Notes under the pieces: model-generated
Seen by the model: only the letters and a program-made list of their open reading frames with translations
Told to the model about the DNA's origin: nothing
Database searches by the model: none
Program-made: the position numbers and the translations under genes
In this document: positions 27,813 to 35,219 of the stretch, piece by piece
Numbering within the stretch: the first letter of the stretch is position 1
Layout: each line of letters opens with the position of its first letter
From: Xanthomonas sp.
GTDB taxonomy: Bacteria; Pseudomonadota; Gammaproteobacteria; Xanthomonadales; Xanthomonadaceae
Assembly (NCBI RefSeq): GCF_017163755.1
Contig: NZ_JAFIWC010000015.1
Span: 62,001 to 126,000 of the forward strand
Direction of reading: 5' to 3'
DNA length: 64,000 nt

Positions 27813-28226
27813 TCATGGCGCAATCGCCTCGATATCCAGCGCGTCGCGGTCCAGCAGCCAGGCGGGAGTGCCGATCGCCACGCGATTGGCGCCGGCCTTC
27901 AACGGAGCCTGGAACTGGGCCGCGCGCCAGGCGTCGGCGGCGGCACCGGCACGTTCGGCAGGCACTGGCGGCGAGGTTGCCGCGTGCAGCATGCGTCCAT
28001 CGGCCGCCAGTCGCGGCACGGCGGCGAAACCCATCTTGAGCGCCGGCAGCATCCGGCCTTCATCCGCCGCCGGCTGCTGCGACAGGCGCACCGCCGTCGC
28101 GCAGCCCACGCCTGCGGCGAGGCGGCGCGCGACCGGCGCCGTCTCCTGCGCGAGCTGCGCGACCGCAGCGCCGATGCAGGGCATCTGCAGTGCCGGCAGC
28201 GCGGCGATGGATCCGCCCGTATTCAC
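27813..28226 (-). CDS. uncertain ORF or remnant downstream of TonB receptor
   Basis: A GTG at 28226 overlaps the receptor stop (GTGA) and opens a 137-residue frame; an ATG at 28184 would give 123 residues. The C-terminal stretch APLKAGANRVAIGTPAWLLD, followed by DALDIEAIAP, resembles the last strands of carbohydrate-binding modules of the CBM6/CBM35 kind. The rest is not recognisable, and no signal peptide is seen. It may be the 3' end of a decayed glycoside hydrolase gene or a small sugar-binding protein. Confidence is low. Confidence 0.3.
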   Translation of the reverse strand: MNTGGSIAALPALQMPCIGAAVAQLAQETAPVARRLAAGVGCATAVRLSQQPAADEGRMLPALKMGFAAVPRLAADGRMLHAATSPPVPAERAGAAADAWRAAQFQAPLKAGANRVAIGTPAWLLDRDALDIEAIAP

Positions 28227-30946
28227 AGCTTCAACCGCACGCCCAGGCCGAAGGTCTTGTCCTGGAAGCGGATGTCGCGCGGCCGCGAGGTGCCGCTGCC
28301 CCAGTACTGGTGGAAGTTGTCGTCCAGCAGGTTGGTGGCCGAGAACACCAGCGTCGCGTGGCGGTTGAGGTCGTAGCTGACCGAGAAGTCCAGCGAGTTG
28401 GCCGGTACCACGTGGTCCTCGTTGCCGGCCACCGTGTCCTGGGTGAACGAGGCGATGTAGCGGCTGCGATAGCCGTAGGCCAGGCGCGCGGAGAGGCCGA
28501 AGTTCTCGTAGAACAGCACCGCGTTGTAGTTGGTCTTGGACACGTTCTGCAGCGGCCGGGTCACCATCGGCCCGCCGACCGTCGCCGGCGCCTCGGTGTC
28601 GCCGTCGATGTAGGTGTAGTTGAACTGCGCGCCCAGGCCGCTCCAGGCGCCGGGCAGGAAGTCGAAGGTCTGCTGCCAGGCCGCCTCCACACCCTGCAGG
28701 TGGCCGCTGCCGGCGCTCTGCGGCGACGACAGCAGGTAGTCCTCGCCACCGATGACGGTCTCGGTGATGTAGGTCTGGATGTAGCCGTCGATGTCGCGAT
28801 AGAACACGCCCACGCTCGCCGAGCCCACCGGCGAGAAGTACCACTCCAGCGACATGTCGTAGTTCTTCGACTCGATCGGGGTCAGGTCGGGGTTGCCGCC
28901 GGCGGCCTGGCCGGCGCGGTTGATGGTGCCGGGATTGAGCGACAGCGACGGGTTGAGCGCGCCGAAATCCGGATAGCTCAGGGTCTTGGCCGCCGACGCG
29001 CGCAGCTGCCAGTCCGAACCGAAGTGGAACACGGCGCTGGCGTTGGGCAGCACATTGACGTCGCTGGTCTTCTCCGACAGCGCGCTGTAGACGGACGTGG
29101 CGGCATCGAACTCGAATGCGTTCAAGTCGCGGCGCACCTTCTCCGCGCGCACGCCGATCAGGCCATCGACCCGCACCGTGTCGCTCAGCTCGAGGTCGTA
29201 CTTGGCCTGCAGGTAGCCGGCCAGCTTCTTTTCGCCGATGTCGAAATAGCGGCCCGGGTTCTCGCCGGCCAGGCCCGCGGGCAGGCCGTACAGCGCACGC
29301 AAGGCGTCGGCGTTCTGGATCAGGTAGCTGTAGCACGGGGCCAGCCAGTCCTGCTTCATCGCCGCGTTGCTGCCCTTGGTGCACAGGACATCGGCGCCGG
29401 GAAACCGCACCGGCACCTGGTTGGCCGGGTTGGGCGCGGCGGTCGAACCCTGCCCGCCCGGCGGCGGCGTGGACCGCTCGACGCTGCCGCGCGCCAGCGC
29501 GTTGCGGTCGGCATAGCGCAGGCCGAACTGGAGCGATGCGATCGGGCCGTCGATGAAATCGAAGCGGCCGTCGCCGTGCCACGCGTTCTCTTCGCCGTAG
29601 GTGTAGCTCCAGGTCTGGAACAGGCCGGCCAGGTAGAAGTTGGCCGGATTCAGCGCCGGATCGCCTTCCAGGTACCAGTTGGTGTGGCTGCCGGCGTTGC
29701 CTTCCCACACCGTGGTGAGGGGGCCTTGCAGGTAGGTGTCGATGATGAAGTTGCGGTCGCGGTAGTAGCCGGAGGTGCGCGACAGCTCACTGGACAGGTG
29801 CAGCTGGTCGCCGTCCCACTTCACTCCCAGCGCGTTCTGGATGTCCTGGCCGCGCTGCTTGTGCGCCTGCATGCTGGTGGCCGAATAGTTGTCGCCGGTC
29901 CAGCGGCCCGAGGAGGCGTCGCAGATGGTCTGGCCGCTGTAGAGCGGGTCCTGCTGGGGCGTCAGCTGGTTGGCGTAGCAGGTGTCGGACACGCTGATCG
30001 CGGCCGGGTCGATCACGCTGGTCGGGAAGCTGAAGAAGTACGCCTGGCCGTAGCTGTCGCGCACGTAGTCGTACAGCCCTTCCAGGTACACCTCGGTGCT
30101 GTCGTTGGGCTTCCACTGCAGCGCGTAGTTGAACGCGCCGCGGCGGCGGTTGCCGTCGTTGTAGGCGGTGCCGAAGCCGTTGGGCGCCGAGATCAGGTTG
30201 CCCTCTTCGGTGCGGAGGGCGGTGCCGCTGCCGTCGGTCAGCACCCGCGGCGTGTCGGCCCACACCGCGTCGTAGGCGTATTCGGTGGCCATGTAGCCGA
30301 GGTTGACCAGCGCGCCGAACTCGCCGGCGCCGGTGTCCCAGCGGTTGCTCAGCAGCAGGCTGGCATTGGGGTCGTGCTCGCCGCCGTAGTTGCTGTGGGT
30401 GAGGTCGTAGGTCGCGGCCACCTGCGGCCCGTCGAAATCGAACGGCCGGCGCAGCTGGATGTCGACCAGGCCGGCGATGCCGCCCAGCGGCAGCGAGGCT
30501 TCGCTGGTCTTGTAGACGCTCAGGGTCTTGACCGCGGTGGCCGGCAGGTTCTGGAACGCATAGCCGCGGCCGGAGGCGCTGAAGATCTCGCGCCCGTTGA
30601 GCGTGCTGATGACGTTGGGCAGGCCGCGGATCACCACGCCGGCGGTCTCGCCCTGGCTGCCCTGCGCGATCTGCACGCCGGTGATGCGCTGCAGCGCGTC
30701 GGCCACGCTGTTGTCGGGCAGCTTGCCGATGTCCTCGGCCACGATCGAGTCCACGATCATGTCCGAGCTCTGCTTGATGTTCTGCGCCGTCTCCAGGCTC
30801 TGCCGCAGCGCGGTGACCGTGACCGCATCCAGGTCGGTGGTGGTGGGGCTGGCCGCGGCGGTCTGCTGGGCGTGGGCCAGGGCCGGCAGCAGCAGCGCCG
30901 AGAAGATCGAAAGCGACAACAGCGAGTGTGGAAAACGCCGATTCAT
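28223..30946 (-). CDS. TonB-dependent receptor, carbohydrate-type
   Basis: This 907-residue receptor has a signal peptide ending LLPALAHAQ. The N-terminal segment LDAVTVTALRQSLETAQNIK followed by DSIVAEDIGKLPDNSVADAL is diagnostic of the TIGR01782 (Xanthomonas/Caulobacter) group. Plug motifs include RITGVQI, VVIRGLPN and LNGREIFSASGR. The barrel ends FGLGVRLKL. Members of this group import oligosaccharides and are often found beside glycoside hydrolases and sugar transporters, as here. It lies 191 bp downstream of the aldose epimerase gene and is probably co-transcribed with it. Confidence 0.93.
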   Translation of the reverse strand: MNRRFPHSLLSLSIFSALLLPALAHAQQTAAASPTTTDLDAVTVTALRQSLETAQNIKQSSDMIVDSIVAEDIGKLPDNSVADALQRITGVQIAQGSQGETAGVVIRGLPNVISTLNGREIFSASGRGYAFQNLPATAVKTLSVYKTSEASLPLGGIAGLVDIQLRRPFDFDGPQVAATYDLTHSNYGGEHDPNASLLLSNRWDTGAGEFGALVNLGYMATEYAYDAVWADTPRVLTDGSGTALRTEEGNLISAPNGFGTAYNDGNRRRGAFNYALQWKPNDSTEVYLEGLYDYVRDSYGQAYFFSFPTSVIDPAAISVSDTCYANQLTPQQDPLYSGQTICDASSGRWTGDNYSATSMQAHKQRGQDIQNALGVKWDGDQLHLSSELSRTSGYYRDRNFIIDTYLQGPLTTVWEGNAGSHTNWYLEGDPALNPANFYLAGLFQTWSYTYGEENAWHGDGRFDFIDGPIASLQFGLRYADRNALARGSVERSTPPPGGQGSTAAPNPANQVPVRFPGADVLCTKGSNAAMKQDWLAPCYSYLIQNADALRALYGLPAGLAGENPGRYFDIGEKKLAGYLQAKYDLELSDTVRVDGLIGVRAEKVRRDLNAFEFDAATSVYSALSEKTSDVNVLPNASAVFHFGSDWQLRASAAKTLSYPDFGALNPSLSLNPGTINRAGQAAGGNPDLTPIESKNYDMSLEWYFSPVGSASVGVFYRDIDGYIQTYITETVIGGEDYLLSSPQSAGSGHLQGVEAAWQQTFDFLPGAWSGLGAQFNYTYIDGDTEAPATVGGPMVTRPLQNVSKTNYNAVLFYENFGLSARLAYGYRSRYIASFTQDTVAGNEDHVVPANSLDFSVSYDLNRHATLVFSATNLLDDNFHQYWGSGTSRPRDIRFQDKTFGLGVRLKL

Positions 30947-31137
30947 GCATCGTCTCCGGACGAAGGCGTGGGTGTCCGCATCGGTCGCGTCGGCGGCCTG
31001 CGGCGTGGATAGACAGAAGGCGGGGCTTCAGTGCGTGGCGGTGCGGACAGCGTCTTGCGCGGATCCGGGCATGCCTTCGGCGTTCGCGATGGCGATGCCA
31101 TCGCGTCGTACGGGCAGCGGGGCCGGAGGGGCGCCGG

Positions 31138-32286
31138 TCAGCGCGGTTTGCGTTTGCCCCGGTCGGTGCTGAATCGGTAGACCATGCGATTGCTGTACTG
31201 CTCGCCGGGCGCCAGTCGCGCCGAGCCGAACGTAGGTTGGTTGGGCGTATCCGGGAACAGCTGCGGTTCCAGCACGAACGCATCGCCCTGGCGATACAGA
31301 TGGCCGCGCTTGCCCACCGTGGTGCCGTCGAGGAAGTTGCCGGAATAGAACTGCAGCCCGGGCTGGGCCGAGCTCAGCGTCAGGATGCGGCCGGAGCGCG
31401 GATCGTGCACGCGCGCCACTTCGCGCGGCTGCCTGGACACGCTGCGGCTCACCACCCAGTTGTGGTCGTAGCCGCGGCCCAGCGCCAGCTGCGGTTCCTC
31501 CTTGGCCTTGCGCACGTCCTGGCCGATGGGCTTGGGCTTGCGGAAGTCGAACACGGTGCCGGCGACGGAGCGGATCTCGCCGGTGGGAATCAGCGTGGCG
31601 TCGACCGGCGTGTACGCATCGGCGGCGATGGTCAGTTCGTGCTCCATCGCCGTGCCGCTGCCTTCGCCGGAAAGATTCCAGTAGGTGTGGTTGCTGAGGT
31701 TGACGATGGTCGGCGCGTCGGTGGTGGCGCGGTACTCGATGGCCAGCGTGCCGTCGCCTTCAAGCGCATAGGTGGAGGTGACGGTCAGCGTGCCGGGATA
31801 GCCCTGGTCGCCGGCGGGGCTGACATGGCGCAGGGTGACGCGGTCGGCCTTGGCCTCCACGACCTCCCACACCACCTTGTCAAAGCCCTTGCTGCCGCCG
31901 TGCAGGCTGTTGGGCCCGTCGTTGACCGGCACGCTGTACTGGCGTTTGTCCAGGGTGAACCTGCCCTGCGCCAGGCGGTTGGCGAAACGGCCGACGATGG
32001 TGCCGAAATACTGCGGCTTGTCCAAGGTGGCCTTGAGCGTGGCGTCGGCCAGCACCACGTCGGCGAGCTTGCCGTCGCGGTCCGGCACCTCGAGCGCGAC
32101 CAGCGCCGCGCCGAGGGTCAGCACCCGCGCCTGCATGCCCGCGCCGTCGCGCAGGGTGATCGCCTCGACGCGGCTGCCGTCGGACGTGGTGCCGACGACG
32201 CTGCGCTCCTGCCCCGCCGCCGATGCGGTGACCGCCAACGCGGCGGCCGCCGCGCAGATCCGTGCCTTGCCTGGTGTGAGCGCCAT
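31138..32286 (-). CDS. galM: secreted aldose 1-epimerase
   Basis: This 382-residue mutarotase interconverts alpha and beta anomers of aldoses. Unlike cytoplasmic GalM it begins with a signal peptide (ICAAAAALAVTASAAGQE), so it should act in the periplasm. Family motifs are GRFANRLAQGRF, NSLHGGSKGFDKVVW, NLSNHTYWNLSG with the catalytic His, GYDHNWV and LEPQLFPDTPNQP with the catalytic Glu. It would help oligosaccharide-derived sugar enter the symporter. The regulon operator copy lies 41 bp upstream of its start. Confidence 0.93.
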   Translation of the reverse strand: MALTPGKARICAAAAALAVTASAAGQERSVVGTTSDGSRVEAITLRDGAGMQARVLTLGAALVALEVPDRDGKLADVVLADATLKATLDKPQYFGTIVGRFANRLAQGRFTLDKRQYSVPVNDGPNSLHGGSKGFDKVVWEVVEAKADRVTLRHVSPAGDQGYPGTLTVTSTYALEGDGTLAIEYRATTDAPTIVNLSNHTYWNLSGEGSGTAMEHELTIAADAYTPVDATLIPTGEIRSVAGTVFDFRKPKPIGQDVRKAKEEPQLALGRGYDHNWVVSRSVSRQPREVARVHDPRSGRILTLSSAQPGLQFYSGNFLDGTTVGKRGHLYRQGDAFVLEPQLFPDTPNQPTFGSARLAPGEQYSNRMVYRFSTDRGKRKPR

Positions 32287-32326
32287 GATCGAAGTCTCCC
32301 CTCAACGAAGGCGCGTACTAAAACAT

Positions 32327-32339
32327 ATAATCGGACAAT
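32327..32339. promoter_or_regulatory. operator site 2 of the FCD regulon
   Basis: ATAATCGGACAAT matches operator site 1 at 11 of 13 positions. It lies 41 bp upstream of the aldose epimerase gene, which leads toward the TonB receptor on the minus strand. Confidence 0.65.
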
Positions 32340-32540
32340 TCAAACGCTGCACCGCAACAGGTTGGAGCGCCGATTTCATTAGTGCACGGCATCGATCTTG
32401 CTGCATATCGCGCCTCGCACAGGGCCGCGGCGCACCCATCGCCGCTGGCCTCGATCTCCACACGCAGCGCCGGATCGCGAGCGTCACGAGCCCCGGCTTC
32501 GTCCGCCGAACAGAACACCGTCAGCAACTGCGATCCCTCC

Positions 32541-32570
32541 GGGTCCCAAGTCCCGAGTCCCGGGTCCCGC
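32541..32570. repeat. tandem GGGTCCC/GAGTCCC units
   Basis: Four imperfect units of GGGTCCC, AAGTCCC, GAGTCCC and GGGTCCC stand in a row just beyond the 3' end of a GH43 gene. They are related to the GGGACTC array at 14129-14156. The rest of 32287-32587 holds only operator site 2 and no gene. Confidence 0.65.
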
Positions 32571-32587
32571 AGACCCGTACGACGCGG

Positions 32588-33607
32588 TCAGCGCGCCGGC
32601 ACCGGGCGGCCCTCGCGCCAGTCCAGGGGCAGGATATACATCGCGCGGTAGCGGGGCTTGCCGGATGCGGCCGGACGCCAGCCGTGGAAGGCGATCCAGC
32701 TGCGGCCGGCATGGCGGAACACGCTCTGGTGCCCGGGCCCGACCAGCGCCGGCGGGCCGGGCTCGCTGCGCAGGATCGGGTTCTCCGCGGCGTCGTGGCA
32801 AGGCCCCATCGGGCCGTCGCAGCGCGCGTAGCCGGTGGCGTAGGCGCCGCTGCCATAGTCGTTGCCGGCATAGAACAGCCACCAACGGCCGTGCGCGCGC
32901 ACCATCTGCGGCGCCTCGACGACCTTGCCCTCCCAGGGCTGGTCGTTGCGCACGCCGTCGAGTACCTGGGCCGGGCCTTCCAGCGCCAGCCCGTCCTCGC
33001 GCAGGCGCTGGACGAGGAAGCTGGTGGCTGCGCCGCAGCAATTGCCGTCGGTCTTGTACAGCAGCCACAGCCGTTCGCGGCCGTCGGCATCGGGCGCGCG
33101 CAACGGGCTGACGTCGATGACGCCGTGCGCGCCGCCGCAGCTCAGCGGCGCGTCCAGCGGCACGAACGGGCCGGTGGGCGAAGCCGCCACCGCCGCGCCG
33201 ATGCACAGGGTCAGCCCGTCGGCACGGCGCAGGCTTGCATGGCGCGCACTGAAGAACACGATGTAGCGCTCGCCGACGCGCATCGCCTCCGGCGCCCAGA
33301 TGTCCGGGTGCTGCGCCCGCGCCCACGGCGGCGGCGCAGGCATGGCCTCGGCCGGACGGCTCCAGTGCACGCCATCGGCCGAGGTCGACACCGGCAGATG
33401 CGTGCGCGTGCCGTCGGCCTCGGTGCGGTTGGTGGCGTAGGCCACCAGGCGGCCGCCGTCGACCGGCAGCACGAAGGGATCGGCGAATTCGCCGTCCAGC
33501 ACCGGCGCAATCCCCGGTGGGTCGGCGCGGCGTGAAGATTGCTGTGCCGCACAACCGACCATGACGCAGGCTCCCAGCAGACAGGCAAGAATGTGGCGAT
33601 GCCGCAT
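32588..33607 (-). CDS. GH43-family lipoprotein glycosidase
   Basis: This 339-residue protein starts with a lipoprotein signal peptide (ILACLLGACVMVGC, acylated Cys in VGC). The GH43 base Asp is in DGEFADPFVLP. The series AQHPDIWAPEAMRVGERYIV, GGAHGVIDVSPL and VVEAPQMVRAHGRWWLFY carries the other two acidic residues. It differs from the other GH43 here by membrane anchoring and an internal Cys-rich segment (TDGNCCGAATSF). The start at 33607 lies 25 bp from operator site 3. Substrate probably arabinose- or xylose-containing; not certain. Confidence 0.87.
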   Translation of the reverse strand: MRHRHILACLLGACVMVGCAAQQSSRRADPPGIAPVLDGEFADPFVLPVDGGRLVAYATNRTEADGTRTHLPVSTSADGVHWSRPAEAMPAPPPWARAQHPDIWAPEAMRVGERYIVFFSARHASLRRADGLTLCIGAAVAASPTGPFVPLDAPLSCGGAHGVIDVSPLRAPDADGRERLWLLYKTDGNCCGAATSFLVQRLREDGLALEGPAQVLDGVRNDQPWEGKVVEAPQMVRAHGRWWLFYAGNDYGSGAYATGYARCDGPMGPCHDAAENPILRSEPGPPALVGPGHQSVFRHAGRSWIAFHGWRPAASGKPRYRAMYILPLDWREGRPVPAR

Positions 33608-33631
33608 CGGATTTCCCGTTGTAAAAATCAT

Positions 33632-33644
33632 ATTGTCGGATAAT
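33632..33644. promoter_or_regulatory. operator site 3, shared by divergent GH43 and GH5-like genes
   Basis: ATTGTCGGATAAT is the exact reverse complement of operator site 1. On the + strand it overlaps a TAATAT -10-like hexamer, so binding would block transcription towards the GH5-like gene as well as the lipoprotein gene. Confidence 0.75.
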
Positions 33645-33955
33645 ATGGTCGGCGTTCGGACGATGCCAGTCCGGGCCGCATCCGATCGATAGCCGCGCAC
33701 ACTCTGGGAGGGGACATGCGCCAAGCAGCAGGTCGTACACGCCCGTGTGCGGGCGTTCCGAAGATCATGTTCCGCGATCCACGCCGCGCCCGCATCGGCA
33801 CGGCGCGGCGCCACCGCGCGCGCCTGTCCGCGCCCGCCACGGCGCTCCCCTTCCGACCCGCCCCATTGCGCGCCGCGCCGGACGCAGGCACGCATCGCGC
33901 CTGGCCGACGCCGCGGCGATAGCGCCCCTTTTTCCCATACCCAACGGAGCACACC
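33645..33955. other. long leader ahead of the GH5-like gene, no gene seen
   Basis: These 311 bases separate operator site 3 from the GH5-like start. Short open frames here give Arg-rich, unrecognisable products and are not accepted. The segment is probably an untranslated leader. Confidence 0.5.
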
Positions 33956-35149
33956 ATGCCTCGCCTATCCGCCGCACTGTTCGCCCTCTGCCTGCTGCTT
34001 CCCGTCGCGCACCCCGTGCATGCGCAGGCGCCCGACGCGGCCGCGCGCTCGGCCGCCATCGCCGGCGCGCCGGACCGCTGGACGCCCGAGCGCGCCAACG
34101 CCTGGTACAAGGAACAGCCGTGGCTGGTGGGCAGCAACTACATCCCGGCCAACGCGATCAACCAGCTGGAGATGTTCCAGGCGCAGACCTTCGATCCGCA
34201 GCGCATCGACCGCGAACTCGGCTGGGCCAAGACCCAGTTCGGCATGAACACCATGCGCGTGTACCTGCACGACCTGCTGTGGAAGCAGGACGCCAAGGGC
34301 CTGCTGCGGCGCATGGACCAGTTCCTGGCCATCGCCGACAAGCACGGCATCAAGCCGATCTTCGTGCTGTTCGACAGCTGCTGGGACCCGGATCCGGCGC
34401 TGGGCGCGCAACACCGCCCGATCCCCGGCGTGCACAACTCCGGCTGGGTGCAGAGCCCGGGCCGCCACGACCTGGTCGATCCGGCCAACGACGCGCGCTT
34501 CCGCAGCTATGTCGAAGGCGTGGTGGGTGCGTTCGCCAAGGACAAGCGCGTGCTGGCCTGGGACATCTGGAACGAGCCGGACAACGAGGGCGGCGGCAGC
34601 TACATGGGCAAGCAGCTGCCGCGGGAGCAGGAGCGCATCGCCGAACTGCTGCCCAAGGCCTTCGCATGGGCGCGTTCCAAGGGCCCGATCCAGCCGCTGA
34701 CCAGCGGCGTGTGGATCGGCGACGACTGGTCGCCCGGCGCGCCCGGCCTCAACGCGATCCAGCGCGCGCAGCTGGCGCATTCGGACATCATCAGCTTCCA
34801 CAACTACGAGCAGCCCGAATCGTTCGAGGCGCGCATCGCGCAGCTGCGTCCCTATGGCCGCCCGCTGATCTGCACCGAGTGGATGGCGCGCGGCAGCGGT
34901 TCGGCGGTGGACACCATCCTGCCCATCGGCCGCCGCGAGAACGTCGGCATGGTGAACTGGGGCCTGGTCGACGGCGCGATCCAGACCCGCTTCCCGTGGG
35001 ACAGCTGGGAGCGTCCGTACACGATGAAGGAACCGGTGCTGTGGTTCCACGACCTGATCAAGGCCGACGGCACGCCCTACCGGCCGCGCGAAGCCGAGCT
35101 GTTCCGGCGCCTGGCCGGACAGGACGGCGCGGCCGCCGCGGCGCCCTGA
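33956..35149 (+). CDS. secreted GH5-like (beta/alpha)8 glycoside hydrolase
   Basis: This 397-residue protein has a signal peptide (FALCLLLPVAHPVHAQ). The TIM-barrel motifs place acid/base Glu207 in DIWNEPDNEGGG and nucleophile Glu308 in LICTEWMARG. FGMNTMRVYLHDLLWKQD and IFVLFDSCWDPDP are typical of proteins often annotated as 1,4-beta-xylanase or cellulase-like in Xanthomonas and Bacteroides, although their activity is poorly known. The gene lies 70 nt before a TonB receptor gene and forms an operon with it under operator site 3. Confidence 0.85.
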   Translation: MPRLSAALFALCLLLPVAHPVHAQAPDAAARSAAIAGAPDRWTPERANAWYKEQPWLVGSNYIPANAINQLEMFQAQTFDPQRIDRELGWAKTQFGMNTMRVYLHDLLWKQDAKGLLRRMDQFLAIADKHGIKPIFVLFDSCWDPDPALGAQHRPIPGVHNSGWVQSPGRHDLVDPANDARFRSYVEGVVGAFAKDKRVLAWDIWNEPDNEGGGSYMGKQLPREQERIAELLPKAFAWARSKGPIQPLTSGVWIGDDWSPGAPGLNAIQRAQLAHSDIISFHNYEQPESFEARIAQLRPYGRPLICTEWMARGSGSAVDTILPIGRRENVGMVNWGLVDGAIQTRFPWDSWERPYTMKEPVLWFHDLIKADGTPYRPREAELFRRLAGQDGAAAAAP

Positions 35150-35219
35150 CCGCGGCAACAAAGAAGGCCCCCACGCCCTCGAACGCGGCCACTGAAGGCC
35201 CACCACCCGGAGCACCGGT

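Noticed and set aside
33716-33922. Short Arg-rich ORF upstream of the GH5-like gene
   Set aside because: Composition is typical of non-coding GC-rich DNA; no motif or ribosome site.
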